From positions 482,410 to 546,409 of the forward strand of contig NZ_CP010029.1 in assembly GCF_001656035.1 (NCBI RefSeq): DNA of 64,000 nt, in the 5' to 3' direction. Below the pieces are notes generated by a model that was not told the DNA's origin, did no database searches, and saw nothing but the letters and a program-made list of their open reading frames with translations. A program made the translations under genes and the position numbers. Shown here in pieces: positions 1 through 8,784 of this stretch (within the stretch, counting starts at the first letter, position 1; each line of letters starts with the position of its first letter). This DNA comes from Yersinia entomophaga. GTDB lineage: Bacteria; Pseudomonadota; Gammaproteobacteria; Enterobacterales; Enterobacteriaceae.

Positions 1-329
1 TTGAAACCGGCGCTATTGCAGATTTGCTGGCTGATCCTGCATCACGCCTTGGAAAATCACTGTTGCCGACCTGCGGCAGCGAGCTGTTGAGCGGTACGCC
101 GGTAGCGGAATTGACCTTCTTCGATACGTTATTGGCTTCGCCGGTGTTAAGCGCATTGGCGCATCAGCATGCGGTTGGCGTCAGATTGCTGGGCGGCGGC
201 GTAGAATCTATTGGCGGTCAACGGGTTGGGCGTTTGCAGGTGGATTTTAGTCATCCGGAAGGCGGGTTAAATCTGGCTGAAGTGCTGCAATTTCTAAACG
301 AACGCGGCGTGAGGGCGGAATTGATATGA
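1..329 (+). CDS. metN: Methionine ABC importer ATP-binding protein, C-terminal part (gene starts before the window)
   Basis: Only the 3' end is present: the frame is open from base 3 and ends in TGA at 327-329, leaving about 108 residues. The Walker and signature motifs lie outside the window. What remains is the region after the nucleotide-binding domain plus an NIL (ACT-like) domain, with the core [15 protein letters not shown] and an amphipathic end. In MetN proteins this domain binds methionine and shuts transport down when the cell is full (family knowledge). The last bases overlap the start of metI as ATGA, so the two are translationally coupled. The NIL sequence differs clearly from the E. 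coli MetN I remember, so this is probably a second MetN paralogue. Assignment to methionine rather than another sulfur compound is inferred from the family and from the adjacent transsulfuration genes. Confidence 0.85.
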   Translation, partial: ETGAIADLLADPASRLGKSLLPTCGSELLSGTPVAELTFFDTLLASPVLSALAHQHAVGVRLLGGGVESIGGQRVGRLQVDFSHPEGGLNLAEVLQFLNERGVRAELI

Positions 330-997
330 GTAACGGTATGGATTGGCAGGAATTAGTGGATTTGATCACAAATGCCACCGGTGAGACTTTGTATATGGTG
401 ATATTGGCCACGTTCTTCACCTTAGTAATCGGTTTACCTTTGGGTATTCTGCTGTTTATATCCCGTAAAGACGGCGTTTTTCCCCTATCGCGTATCAATG
501 CTTTGATTGGCGCAATCGTGAATCTGGGGCGTTCCATGCCGTTTGTGGTGCTGTTGATCGCGTTGATTCCGGTTACCCGCTGGATCATCGGCACCACGCT
601 AGGCAGTACGGCGGCAGTGGTGCCTATTACTTTAGGTGCCATTCCTTTTTTTGCCCGCGTAGTCGAAGCGGCATTGGACGAAGTGGATAAAGGGCGTATC
701 GAAGCGATTTTATCTATGGGCGGTTCGGCGTGGCACGTCATCCAGAAGGTTTTACTGCCGGAGGCTCTACCGGCGCTGTTAGCTGGGGTGACGTTAACGG
801 TAGTGATGCTGGTGGGATTTTCTTCCATGGCAGGCGTGATAGGCGGCGGCGGACTGGGCGATTTAGCCATTCGCTATGGTTATCAGCGATTTAATAATGA
901 AGTGATGGTTGCCACCTTAGTGGTACTGGTGATTTTGGTTCAGGGAGTACAAAGTCTGGGCGATCGCTGGGTGAGGTCTTTAGCGCATCGACGCTAA
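326..997 (+). CDS. metI: Methionine ABC importer permease
   Basis: A 223-residue inner-membrane permease of the MetI family (E. coli MetI is about 217). It has five or so hydrophobic segments and a typical EAA coupling loop around residues 112-150 ([19 protein letters not shown], then a conserved [12 protein letters not shown]). It would form the channel of a MetN2-MetI2 importer fed by a MetQ lipoprotein. No metQ follows it; any metQ must lie upstream of the window or elsewhere. The ATG is embedded in the metN stop (ATGA), which fixes the start. A hairpin follows the stop. The neighbouring reverse transsulfuration operon suggests the imported compound is a methionine-type sulfur source, but substrate cannot be read from sequence. 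Confidence 0.9.
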   Translation: MSNGMDWQELVDLITNATGETLYMVILATFFTLVIGLPLGILLFISRKDGVFPLSRINALIGAIVNLGRSMPFVVLLIALIPVTRWIIGTTLGSTAAVVPITLGAIPFFARVVEAALDEVDKGRIEAILSMGGSAWHVIQKVLLPEALPALLAGVTLTVVMLVGFSSMAGVIGGGGLGDLAIRYGYQRFNNEVMVATLVVLVILVQGVQSLGDRWVRSLAHRR

Positions 998-1028
998 TAT
1001 AACGCGTTTTAACCACTCAAACCCATAC

Positions 1029-1051
1029 CAGCCCGCAGGCCACGCGGGCTG
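1029..1051. terminator. Hairpin between metI and the DUF1127 gene
   Basis: Inverted repeat CAGCCCGC / GCGGGCTG with a 7-nt loop lies 32 bases after the metI stop, followed by a T-rich tail on the plus strand. It sits between convergent genes and probably ends metI transcription; it may act in both directions. The T-run is imperfect. Confidence 0.6.
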
Positions 1052-1083
1052 TTGTATTTCTCTTATGCTGACACCGCGGCGTT

Positions 1084-1323
1084 TTATTTCCAAAATGGTC
1101 GATTATAGTCACGCTTAATATCACTGCGGCTCATACCAATATCCCGTAGCTGGGTTTCAGTGAGTCTTTGCAGCGTATGCATTGCCAGCCGCCGTTGGTT
1201 CCAATCATACAAAGCATTCCCTATTTTTAGGCTGAAACGCAGTAAAACATTTCGCCGATTTTCTTTATCCTGTGATTGGGGTGAATGGCATTTATCCATC
1301 TGATTATTAACCATATTGCTCAT
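1084..1323 (-). CDS. Small DUF1127 (YjiS-like) protein
   Basis: A 79-residue protein. Its C-terminal half carries the DUF1127 pattern: WNQRRLAMHTLQRLTETQLRDIGMSRSDI, here quoted as the two parts RRLAMHTLQRLTETQL and RDIGMSRSDI, ending in a basic-aromatic tail. The first 30 residues are polar and low in conservation. The start is supported by an AGGAGT ribosome site 8 bases upstream of the ATG at 1323. DUF1127 proteins are common in enterobacteria and alphaproteobacteria. Some alphaproteobacterial members bind RNA or affect phosphate and carbon metabolism, but no function can be assigned here. It stands alone between convergent metI and a divergently oriented regulator gene. Confidence 0.8.
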   Translation of the reverse strand: MSNMVNNQMDKCHSPQSQDKENRRNVLLRFSLKIGNALYDWNQRRLAMHTLQRLTETQLRDIGMSRSDIKRDYNRPFWK

Positions 1324-1487
1324 AGCTCGTGACTCCTTATCGGTGGAATATCAGCATGAGGCTTTGGCTAAAAACATTACAGATGCAAATAGGGACTATT
1401 ATTTCCATACAGATGTGAGATAAATGAACTGAATGGTGAGAAATTGCGCCATCTGTACTGGTTATCAATTTTCAGGTGGTGCTATTT

Positions 1488-2906
1488 GTGACACGTTATC
1501 AACAATTGGCTGATATTCTCAGCGAGCGTATTGAACAGGGTTTGTATTCTTGTGGTGAACGTTTACCTTCCGTCAGACTGCTAAGCGAGGAGCACGGCGT
1601 TAGCATCAGTACGGTCCAGCAGGCTTATCGTTCTTTGGAAAAGTGTCTATTGATAGAGGCCAGAGCCAAATCTGGCTATTTTGTGCGCGGGAATCCACGC
1701 CGTCCGGAACTGCCTGCGGTTTGCCGCCATGCTCAGAGGCCGGTAGAAATCTCGCAGTGGGAACACACGCTGGCATTTCTCCATGACAGTACCGAAGAAG
1801 ACGTATTGCATTTAGGCTCAGGTACGCCCGATAGTTCAGGCCCCGGCTTAAAGGTGCTCAGTCGGTTGCTTAGCCGCATCAGTTTGCACCAAAGTGAAGC
1901 CATCATGGCTTATGGCAGTTTGCAGGGAAGCCTGATTTTGCGCGAGCAAATTGCCCGCCTGATGCTGGATAGCGGCAATCACCAGTCAGCGGAAAATATT
2001 ATTATTACCGCCGGTTGCCACGGTGCTTTAGCGATTGCCTTGGGGGCGGTATGTCAGCCTGGGGATATAGTCGCCGTTGATTCACCCAGCTTTCATGGCG
2101 CCATGCAAAGTCTGAAAGGCATGGGGATGAAAGTGATTGAAATCCCAACGGATCCGGTGATCGGCATTAGTCTGGAAGCGTTGGAAATGGCGCTGGAACA
2201 GTGGCCGATCAAAGCCGTTCAGCTTACCCCCACCTGCAATAATCCGTTGGGTTACAATATGCCGGATGGGCGTAAAAAAGCCTTACTCACTTTGGCTCAG
2301 CGTTACGATATCGCCATTATTGAAGACGATGTTTACGGTTCGCTGGCCTACCAATATCCGCGACCGGCGACTATTGCCTCGTTTGACGACGATGGACGAG
2401 TGTTACTGTGCAGCTCATTTTCCAAGACGTTGGCTCCGGGGCTGCGCGTTGGCTGGATTGCGCCGGGGCGCTATTTAGAAAAAGCGTTACATATTAAATA
2501 CATTACTGCTGGTCGAACCCCTACGTTACAGCAATTGGCGGTAGCGGAGTTTATTCGACAGGGAGATTTCACTCAGCACCTGCGACGGATGCGCCGTCAG
2601 TATCAGCAAAATCTCGATATTATGACCCATTGGGTGACCAAATATTTTCCGCCCAGCACTTGTCTGAGTCGGCCGCAGGGCGGTTTTATGCTGTGGGTAG
2701 AACTGCCGGAAGGGTTTGACTCTTTGCGCCTTAACCGCATTTTATTGCCTCACAAAGTGCAGATCGCCGCCGGTTTTATCAGCTCGGCGTCGGGGAAATA
2801 CCGTAATTCTCTGAGGCTATGTTTTAGCAAACCGATGACGGACGAAATTGAGCAAGCGGTTAAATTGGTAGGAAAAACGGTCAGTGAAATACTGGCGGAA
2901 GGTTAA
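1488..2906 (+). CDS. MocR-type regulator: GntR DNA-binding domain fused to PLP aminotransferase fold (YdcR-like)
   Basis: About 472 residues. Residues 1-70 form a winged helix of GntR type (LPSVRLLSEEHGVSISTVQQAY). Residues 100-470 form a fold-type I aminotransferase domain with the PLP-lysine motif SSFSKTLAPGLRVGW and the upstream NPLG and EDDVYG motifs. Length and order match E. coli YdcR. An in-frame GTG exists at 1476, but GTG at 1488 (VTRYQQLADIL) is preferred because AGGTGG lies 8 bases before it and because the family begins at this point. MocR regulators usually sense a PLP adduct of an amino acid and control a nearby gene. The target is unknown; the neighbouring PLP-linked mtcBC operon or the divergent DUF1127 gene are candidates by position only. 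Confidence 0.88.
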   Translation: MTRYQQLADILSERIEQGLYSCGERLPSVRLLSEEHGVSISTVQQAYRSLEKCLLIEARAKSGYFVRGNPRRPELPAVCRHAQRPVEISQWEHTLAFLHDSTEEDVLHLGSGTPDSSGPGLKVLSRLLSRISLHQSEAIMAYGSLQGSLILREQIARLMLDSGNHQSAENIIITAGCHGALAIALGAVCQPGDIVAVDSPSFHGAMQSLKGMGMKVIEIPTDPVIGISLEALEMALEQWPIKAVQLTPTCNNPLGYNMPDGRKKALLTLAQRYDIAIIEDDVYGSLAYQYPRPATIASFDDDGRVLLCSSFSKTLAPGLRVGWIAPGRYLEKALHIKYITAGRTPTLQQLAVAEFIRQGDFTQHLRRMRRQYQQNLDIMTHWVTKYFPPSTCLSRPQGGFMLWVELPEGFDSLRLNRILLPHKVQIAAGFISSASGKYRNSLRLCFSKPMTDEIEQAVKLVGKTVSEILAEG

Positions 2907-2920
2907 AAAACCGATTGATA

Positions 2921-2942
2921 AACGGCCCGATAGCAGGCCGTT
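2921..2942. terminator. Hairpin between convergent MocR gene and mtcC
   Basis: AACGGCC / GGCCGTT with an 8-nt loop lies just after the MocR gene and 28 bases before the mtcC stop. There is no good T-run on either side, so it may be a weak bidirectional terminator. Confidence 0.5.
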
Positions 2943-2969
2943 GGTGACTGAGATCTATTCTGGCTGGGA

Positions 2970-4115
2970 TTAACCCGCCAATGCCTGCGCTAAATCGGCG
3001 ATCAGGTCTTCGGTATCTTCAATTCCGACGGAAAGACGTAATAACTGCGGCGTAATGCCGTGTTTAAGGCGAATATCCAAGGGTATCGAAGCGTGGGTCA
3101 TGCTGTAAGGAAGGCTGATTAGGCTTTCAACACCGCCCAAACTTTCCGCTAACGTAAACAGATGAGAACGTTTAATCACTTCGCGGGCATACTCGGGTTC
3201 GCCTTTCAGCCGCACGGCGATCATGCCGCCAAAACCGGACATTTGCTGACGCGCCAACTGATGCTGAGGATGACTTTTCAACCCCGGATAATACACCGCT
3301 TCCACCTGCGGTTGCTGTTCCAGCCACTGAGCGATATGCAACGCGCTTTCATTGTGGCGTGCCATACGCAACGCTAGAGTCCGCAGGCCGCGCAGCGTCA
3401 GGAAACTGCTGAACGGATCGAGAATCCCGCCTACCGCATTGTGTAAAAAACCGAGTTGTTCCGCTAATTCTGAGTTATTTCCTACCGCAGCGACACCGGC
3501 TACCACGTCCGAATGGCCGTTCAGATATTTAGTGGCTGAATGCACCACAATATCAAAACCCAAATCCAGCGGGCGTTGGATGTAAGGCGAGGCAAAGGTG
3601 TTATCCGCCACGCTGATTAATTGATGTTTTTTAGCAATTGCGGCGATGGCGGCCAAATCAGCCAGTTTTAGTAACGGATTGGTGGGCGTTTCTACCCAAA
3701 TCATTTTAGTATCTGGTTGAATCGCCTGTTCCAGCGCGGTGGTATCCGCTGGTGAAACGTAGGTTACGCGCAGGCCAGCGGTGCGATTGCGCACTTTTTC
3801 CAGCAGGCGATAAGTGCCGCCGTACAGATCGTCCACGGCGACAATATGGCTGCCCTGATCCAATAACTCTAACACCGTCGAACAAGCCGCCAGACCGGAG
3901 GCAAAAGCGTAGCCTCGCGTGCCGTTTTCCAGCTCAGCAATGGCCTTTTCCAACGCGCTACGGGTCGGATTGCCGCTGCGGGAATATTCGTAGCCGGTAT
4001 GCTCTCCCGGTGCGGGTTGAGCGAAAGTGGAGGTCGCGTAAATCGCGGGCATCACTGCGCCAGTGCTGTCTGGGGTATAACCGGCGTGTACAGTCAGGGT
4101 GTCAAACTTTGCCAT
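2970..4115 (-). CDS. mtcC: Cystathionine gamma-lyase of the reverse transsulfuration pathway
   Basis: A 381-residue PLP enzyme of the Cys/Met metabolism family. It shows the ring-contact motif YSRSGNPTR near residue 60 and the PLP lysine in HSATKYLNGHSD. It would cleave cystathionine to cysteine, 2-oxobutyrate and ammonia in the cytoplasm. The frame extends upstream to 4163, but the ATG at 4113-4115 (MAKFDTLTVHAG) has AAGGACC in front and starts exactly where the family does. It lies 22 bases behind the cystathionine beta-synthase gene, so the pair forms an operon like mtcBC of Klebsiella. Closely related sequences include cystathionine gamma-synthases. The beta-synthase partner favours the lyase role, but biochemistry cannot be told from sequence alone. 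Confidence 0.88.
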   Translation of the reverse strand: MAKFDTLTVHAGYTPDSTGAVMPAIYATSTFAQPAPGEHTGYEYSRSGNPTRSALEKAIAELENGTRGYAFASGLAACSTVLELLDQGSHIVAVDDLYGGTYRLLEKVRNRTAGLRVTYVSPADTTALEQAIQPDTKMIWVETPTNPLLKLADLAAIAAIAKKHQLISVADNTFASPYIQRPLDLGFDIVVHSATKYLNGHSDVVAGVAAVGNNSELAEQLGFLHNAVGGILDPFSSFLTLRGLRTLALRMARHNESALHIAQWLEQQPQVEAVYYPGLKSHPQHQLARQQMSGFGGMIAVRLKGEPEYAREVIKRSHLFTLAESLGGVESLISLPYSMTHASIPLDIRLKHGITPQLLRLSVGIEDTEDLIADLAQALAG

Positions 4116-4137
4116 AATAAGGTCCTTGAAATATAAA

Positions 4138-5505
4138 TTAAGCCAGTGCCTGGCGGCGGGCATTTAGCACATCGGTGCGGGTAATCAGGCCGAGAAGACG
4201 CTCCCCGTCCAGCACGATAGCCACATGTCCCTGATCGAATGTGGTGAGCAAGTCGGTGTAACTCGCTTCTTTCTGTAAGGTCTTTACCTGCCGCGTCATT
4301 GCTTCGCTGACCGCTAAATTGAAATGGCGGGCATCTTTTTGCACGCTATTAAGCAAATCCCATTCGTCAATCAAACCGACGACGCGTTCGTTTTCCAGTA
4401 CCGGTAGTTGGGAAATATCGTAAAGACGCATACGAGCATGAACTACCGCCAGCGAATCTTGCGGTGAAACCGAAACGGTAGCGCCGTCCTCGTGGCTATA
4501 GGTGATGTAATCGCGCAGATCGCCGTGCTTCGGGCGAGTCAGTAAACCCTGTTCCAGCAGCCAGTAATCGTTAAACATTTTCGAAAGATATTTATTGCCA
4601 CTATCGCAAACGAAGGTGACGACGCGTTTCGGCTCGGTTTGTTCCTGACAATAGCGCAGGGCAGCCGCTAGCAGAGTTCCGGTGGAGGAACCGGCCAGCA
4701 CGCCTTCTTCTTGCAACAGACGGCGGGCGGTGGCAAAGGCTTCCGCATCATCGATTTGGTAGGATTTCGTAACCTGCGAGAAATTGCTAAGGGGGGGAAT
4801 AAAATCTTCACCAATGCCTTCCACCAGCCAGCTACCGGCTTCTCCGATCCGATCTTTCGCGACGTAATCCGCCAAAATAGAGCCTAACGGATCGGCCAGA
4901 ACAAATTGAGTATTGGGGGCCACTTCGGCGAAATACTGGCTTAAACCGCTAAGCGTTCCGCTGGAACCAACGCCAACCACGATGGCATCTACCTGACCTT
5001 CCATTTGTTCGAATAATTCTGGGCCGGTGGCGTTACGGTGAGCCGCAGGGTTGGCCGGATTATTAAACTGATCTATATAAAACGCGCCGGGTATTTCCTG
5101 TGACAGTCGTAGCGCGTAATCCTGATAATAGGCCGGATGGCCTTTACCCACGTCGGAACGAGTCAACAGCACCTGCGCGCCCAATGCTCGAAGATGGAAG
5201 ATTTTTTCCTGGCTCATCTTGTCCGGCACTACCAGAATCAGTTTGTACCCTTTTAATGCCGCGACTAACGCTAATCCCAAACCGGTATTACCCGCGGTGG
5301 CTTCGATAATGGTACCGCCCGGCTGTAAATCACCGTCACGCTCTGCCTGTTCAATCATTGATAGCGCCACGCGATCTTTAATCGAGCCACCGGGGTTCTG
5401 GTTTTCCAGTTTCACAAACAGCTGACAAGGACCAGTATCAAAGTGCGTGAGTTCCAGCAGGGGAGTGTGTCCAATAAGATCGATGACTGAACGCGGGATT
5501 GCCAT
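4138..5505 (-). CDS. mtcB: Cystathionine beta-synthase with C-terminal CBS domains
   Basis: A 455-residue enzyme. Residues 1-310 form the fold-type II PLP domain, with the PLP lysine in NPGGSIKDRVA and a glycine-rich phosphate loop in GVGSSGTLSG. Residues 335-455 hold two CBS motifs, which in other family members bind adenosyl ligands. There is no N-terminal heme-binding region as in the animal enzyme. It condenses homocysteine with serine (or activated serine) to cystathionine. The first possible codon is at 5523, but ATG at 5505 (MAIPRSVIDLIGHTPLLEL) follows CTGGAG and fits the family start. It is the first gene of the mtcBC operon. The upstream region carries a run of met-box-like octamers over the predicted promoter. 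Confidence 0.9.
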   Translation of the reverse strand: MAIPRSVIDLIGHTPLLELTHFDTGPCQLFVKLENQNPGGSIKDRVALSMIEQAERDGDLQPGGTIIEATAGNTGLGLALVAALKGYKLILVVPDKMSQEKIFHLRALGAQVLLTRSDVGKGHPAYYQDYALRLSQEIPGAFYIDQFNNPANPAAHRNATGPELFEQMEGQVDAIVVGVGSSGTLSGLSQYFAEVAPNTQFVLADPLGSILADYVAKDRIGEAGSWLVEGIGEDFIPPLSNFSQVTKSYQIDDAEAFATARRLLQEEGVLAGSSTGTLLAAALRYCQEQTEPKRVVTFVCDSGNKYLSKMFNDYWLLEQGLLTRPKHGDLRDYITYSHEDGATVSVSPQDSLAVVHARMRLYDISQLPVLENERVVGLIDEWDLLNSVQKDARHFNLAVSEAMTRQVKTLQKEASYTDLLTTFDQGHVAIVLDGERLLGLITRTDVLNARRQALA

Positions 5506-5894
5506 AACTGCTCCAGAAGCCAAAAGAACGGGTAAACGATGGCGAGAGCATAGCGCCTGTTACTTAGTCGCTAAAAATAACAAATAACCCTCTTATATTT
5601 CTTTTGGTTATATAAAGTGAGGTTTTAAGACGTTTGGGTGCTTAGATGGAAAGCCGTACAGCTATCAAGATGTTTAGCCGTGTAGCCATTGAAAACATGA
5701 CCAAGCGTAAATAAGCGCAAAACATCACCCCTTTGTGGTCGTTATCGGATAGATTTAAAGAGGGTATGAAATTTTGACTAAGCTAAAGTCTCTACCCTAG
5801 TGAAAAAACGCGATTTTTTTACGTATTGAATAACGGCTTAGTTCTGGGAATACCGCTTATTTCCTATTATTTGCAAGGATACTCTGGCGACCTC
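5506..5894. other. Divergent intergenic region between mtcB and dacC
   Basis: This 389-base stretch holds no gene. It contains a likely minus-strand -10 (TATATA, 5609-5614) for mtcB and, with 17-nt spacing, a -35 position inside the first octamer of the MetJ-like array at 5628-5691. Toward dacC there is a TTGACT at 5774-5779 that could be a -35, but I see no good -10 partner. Confidence 0.6.
5628..5691. promoter_or_regulatory. Candidate MetJ operator: eight contiguous 8-bp met-box-like units
   Basis: Read in steps of eight from 5628, seven of eight units begin with AG and several resemble the met box AGACGTCT. Best units: AGACGTTT at 5628-5635 (7/8), AGATGTTT at 5668-5675 (6/8), AGCCGTGT at 5676-5683 (6/8) and AGCCGTAC at 5652-5659 (5/8). 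The weakest unit is 5636-5643. MetJ binds tandem 8-bp boxes cooperatively in the presence of S-adenosylmethionine (established). The array starts at the -35 position of the predicted mtcB promoter, so repression of mtcBC is the simplest inference. It lies 200 bases or more from dacC, which makes that gene a less likely target. Confidence 0.65.
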
Positions 5895-7100
5895 ATGATG
5901 AAATATACAATCTCCTCCAAGCTAAAAAACGTCACTTTCAGTGCCGGTTTACTGTTGCTGGCGTTACCTGCCGTCAGAGCGGCAGATGAGCAACCGGCTC
6001 CTCCCATTGATGCTAAAGCTTACGTATTGATGGATTACAACAGCGGCAAAATATTGGCTCAGAACAATCCGGACCAGCGTCTGGATCCGGCCAGCCTGAC
6101 TAAAATCATGTCCAGCTACGTGATTGGGCAAGCGATTAAAGCGGGCAAAGTCCATCCTGATGATACGGTTACCGTGGGTAAAGACGCTTGGGCTACCGGT
6201 AATCCGGCATTGCGCGGTTCGTCGTTAATGTTTTTAAAACCGGGCGATCAGGTCAAATTGATGGATCTGAATAAAGGCATTGTTATTCAATCAGGTAACG
6301 ATGCCAGTATTGCACTGGCTGATTATATTGCTGGCAGTCAGGACAGTTTTGTTGGTTTGATGAATAACTACGCCAAAGCTCTGGGGCTGGATAATACTCA
6401 CTTCCTGACGGTACACGGCCTGGATGCGGAAGGGCAGTACAGTACCGCGCGGGATATGGCGGTATTGGGGCAGGCGCTGATTCGCGACGTACCGGAAGAA
6501 TATGCGTTACATAAAGAGAAAGAGTTTACCTTTAACAAGATTCGTCAGATCAACCGTAATCGTCTGTTGTGGAACAGCAATCTTAACGTCGATGGTATGA
6601 AAACCGGTTATACCGCAGGCGCTGGCCATAATCTGGTTGCTTCGGCTACCGATGGTCCTATGCGTTTGATTTCCGTGGTATTAGGTGCTCCAAGTGACAG
6701 AGTACGTTTTAGCGAAAGTGAAAAACTGTTGAGCTGGGGCTTCCGCTTTTACGAAACCGTGGTGCCGATTAAAACCGACAAAGCCTTCGTGACTCAGAAA
6801 GTCTGGTTTGGCGATACCGGTCAGGTTGATTTGGGCGTAGCGCAGGATGCGGCTATCACCATTCCGAAAGGGCAAATGAAAAACCTGAAGGCCAGCTATA
6901 AATTAGATTCTACCGAGCTTCGTGCGCCTTTGGCTAAAAATCAGAAGGTTGGCGTGATCGATTTCCAGCTAAATGGTAAAAGCATCGAACAGCGTCCGCT
7001 GGTGGTGATGAACGAAGTGAAAGAAGGGGGCTTCCTTAGCCGCATCTGGGACTTTGTGATGATGAAATTTAGCCAATGGTTCGGCGGTATCTTTGGATAA
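5895..7100 (+). CDS. dacC: D-alanyl-D-alanine carboxypeptidase, penicillin-binding protein 6
   Basis: About 401 residues, like E. coli DacC (400). A signal peptide ends near ALPAVRA-A. Next come the serine active site SLTK (near residue 67), the SGN motif in IQSGNDAS and the KTG motif in [12 protein letters not shown]-terminal beta domain follows, and an amphipathic end ([17 protein letters not shown]) that anchors it to the outer face of the inner membrane. It trims the terminal D-alanine from peptidoglycan stem peptides. The frame is open from 5826, but ATG at 5895 or 5898 begins the signal peptide. The ribosome site is weak (AAGGA, 15 bases away). The residue after KTG is Y where I recall T in E. 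coli PBP6, a minor change next to the active site. Confidence 0.95.
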   Translation: MMKYTISSKLKNVTFSAGLLLLALPAVRAADEQPAPPIDAKAYVLMDYNSGKILAQNNPDQRLDPASLTKIMSSYVIGQAIKAGKVHPDDTVTVGKDAWATGNPALRGSSLMFLKPGDQVKLMDLNKGIVIQSGNDASIALADYIAGSQDSFVGLMNNYAKALGLDNTHFLTVHGLDAEGQYSTARDMAVLGQALIRDVPEEYALHKEKEFTFNKIRQINRNRLLWNSNLNVDGMKTGYTAGAGHNLVASATDGPMRLISVVLGAPSDRVRFSESEKLLSWGFRFYETVVPIKTDKAFVTQKVWFGDTGQVDLGVAQDAAITIPKGQMKNLKASYKLDSTELRAPLAKNQKVGVIDFQLNGKSIEQRPLVVMNEVKEGGFLSRIWDFVMMKFSQWFGGIFG

Positions 7101-7128
7101 TCGCGACCTAGGTTAAATTCAGCGATAA

Positions 7129-7166
7129 AAAAACAGGGCCGCAATAAATAAATGCAGCCCTGTTTT
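7129..7166. terminator. Bidirectional terminator between dacC and sdaB
   Basis: AAAACAGGGC and GCCCTGTTTT form the outer stem, with an additional GCA/TGC pairing inside. T-rich tails are present on both strands, as expected between convergent genes. Confidence 0.85.
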
Positions 7167-7238
7167 ATTTTCAGTACTAAAGCGACTATCACTATAAAAC
7201 TGATTCAGTATAAAACCGGTTAGAAGCAGAAAAACCGA

Positions 7239-8606
7239 TCAGTCGCAGGGAACGATTTTAATCGCCAGCCCGCCGCGAGAAGTTTCGCGATACTTGGCGT
7301 TCATGTCCTTCCCGGTTTCGTACATGGTTTCAATGACTTTATCCAGGCATACGCTAGGCTCGCTGGTACGGCGCAGAGCCATACGAGCAGCGTTGACGGC
7401 TTGTACCGCTGAAATAGCGTTACGTTCGATACAAGGCACCTGAACCTGCCCGGCAACCGGATCGCAGGTCAGCCCAAGGTTATGCTCCATCGCAATTTCT
7501 GCGGCGATACACACCTGCGCCGGGCTACCGCCCATCAGTTCAGCCAAACCCGCTGCTGCCATCGAACAGGCTACGCCCACCTCGCCCTGACAGCCCACTT
7601 CTGCGCCAGAAATAGAGGCGTTCATTTTATATAGCGCACCAATAACGCCGGAAACCAAGAAGAAACGGCTATATGAGTTTTCGTTAACCGGACGAATAAA
7701 CTTATCGTAATACGCCAATACCGCCGGAATGATACCGCAGGCACCGTTAGTTGGTGCGGTAACGACACGCCCACCGGCCGCATTTTCTTCGTTCACCGCC
7801 AGCGCATACATGTTAATCCAGTCCACTACCATCATCGGATCGGTGTTATTTTTGTCGTTGGTCACCAGCATACGGCGCAGGGCTGCGGCGCGGCGTGGAA
7901 TTCGCATTGGCCCAGGTAACAAACCTTCGGTATTGATACCACGCTCGATACCGCTTTTCATCACTTCCCAAATGGCGGAAAAGTGCGCGTTTAGCTCTTC
8001 TTTGGTATGCAATGCCAGTTCATTTTGCAGCACTAATCCAGACAGAGACAGACCGGTTTCTTTACAGTGTTTCTGTAAATCACGGGCTGAATTGAATGGA
8101 TAAGGTACAGAAACTTGATTGCTGGCTGCTTTGCCAAAATTCTCTTCGTCAACGATAAAGCCGCCGCCGATGGAGTAATAGGTTTTGCTGTACAGCAGTT
8201 TGTCACCGGCAAAGGCACTGATGGACATACCATTTTCGTGCAGTGGCAAGTTGGTTTCGTGGAAATTCATTCCCCCATGTAGCGGGAAATCCACCTCATG
8301 AGCGCCCTGAGCCAGTAGCAGACGCTCACGGTGTTCAACATCACGGATAAACTCCGGAATGCTATCGATATCAACGGTATCCGGCAGATTCCCTGCCAGG
8401 CCCATAATAATAGCAATATCGGTATGGTGACCTTTACCGGTCAGGGATAATGAACCGTAAACGTCTACGGAAATTCGGGTAACGGCAGAAAGATGCCCTA
8501 GTGCGATCAAGTCATCGGTAAACAGCTTACCAGCCTTCATCGGGCCGACTGTGTGTGAGCTGGAAGGACCAATACCAATCTTAAAAATGTCAAAAACGCT
8601 GACCAT
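7239..8606 (-). CDS. sdaB: L-serine ammonia-lyase (L-serine deaminase), iron-sulfur type
   Basis: A 455-residue single-chain enzyme, same length as E. coli SdaB. The N-terminal beta domain holds GPSSSHTVGPM and the C-terminal alpha domain holds the cysteines that bind the [4Fe-4S] cluster (TNGACGIIPA, EVGCQGEVGVACS, QVQVPCIERNA). It converts L-serine to pyruvate and ammonia in the cytoplasm. The sequence is closer to SdaB than to SdaA, which fits its place behind the serine importer gene sdaC. A strong ribosome site (GGAGGCGAG) precedes the ATG. It is transcribed with sdaC, 178 bases downstream of it, with a hairpin between them. Confidence 0.95.
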   Translation of the reverse strand: MVSVFDIFKIGIGPSSSHTVGPMKAGKLFTDDLIALGHLSAVTRISVDVYGSLSLTGKGHHTDIAIIMGLAGNLPDTVDIDSIPEFIRDVEHRERLLLAQGAHEVDFPLHGGMNFHETNLPLHENGMSISAFAGDKLLYSKTYYSIGGGFIVDEENFGKAASNQVSVPYPFNSARDLQKHCKETGLSLSGLVLQNELALHTKEELNAHFSAIWEVMKSGIERGINTEGLLPGPMRIPRRAAALRRMLVTNDKNNTDPMMVVDWINMYALAVNEENAAGGRVVTAPTNGACGIIPAVLAYYDKFIRPVNENSYSRFFLVSGVIGALYKMNASISGAEVGCQGEVGVACSMAAAGLAELMGGSPAQVCIAAEIAMEHNLGLTCDPVAGQVQVPCIERNAISAVQAVNAARMALRRTSEPSVCLDKVIETMYETGKDMNAKYRETSRGGLAIKIVPCD

Positions 8607-8670
8607 ATACTCGCCTCCTTCGTGTTAAAGGCGTTAATTATGAAATTGCTTACATTACCGTGGAGTGGGG

Positions 8671-8692
8671 AGCCGGTACGATCGCACCGGCT
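8671..8692. repeat. Intercistronic hairpin between sdaC and sdaB
   Basis: AGCCGGT / ACCGGCT with an 8-nt loop that itself contains the palindrome CGATCG. In the direction of sdaCB transcription no T-run follows, so it is more likely an mRNA stability or partial attenuation element than a full terminator. Its role is inference. Confidence 0.5.
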
Positions 8693-8784
8693 TTTGAAAC
8701 TTTAAGTCTACTGCTAACTGTTTTACCGTCCTAAAGATGAACGGTAGCGAAAAGTGGCCAGCGCAGCGCACCGGCCGAACAGTC

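Noticed and set aside
247..870. A 207-codon antisense frame across metI
   Set aside because: Shadow of the metI permease; no start signal and no family resemblance.
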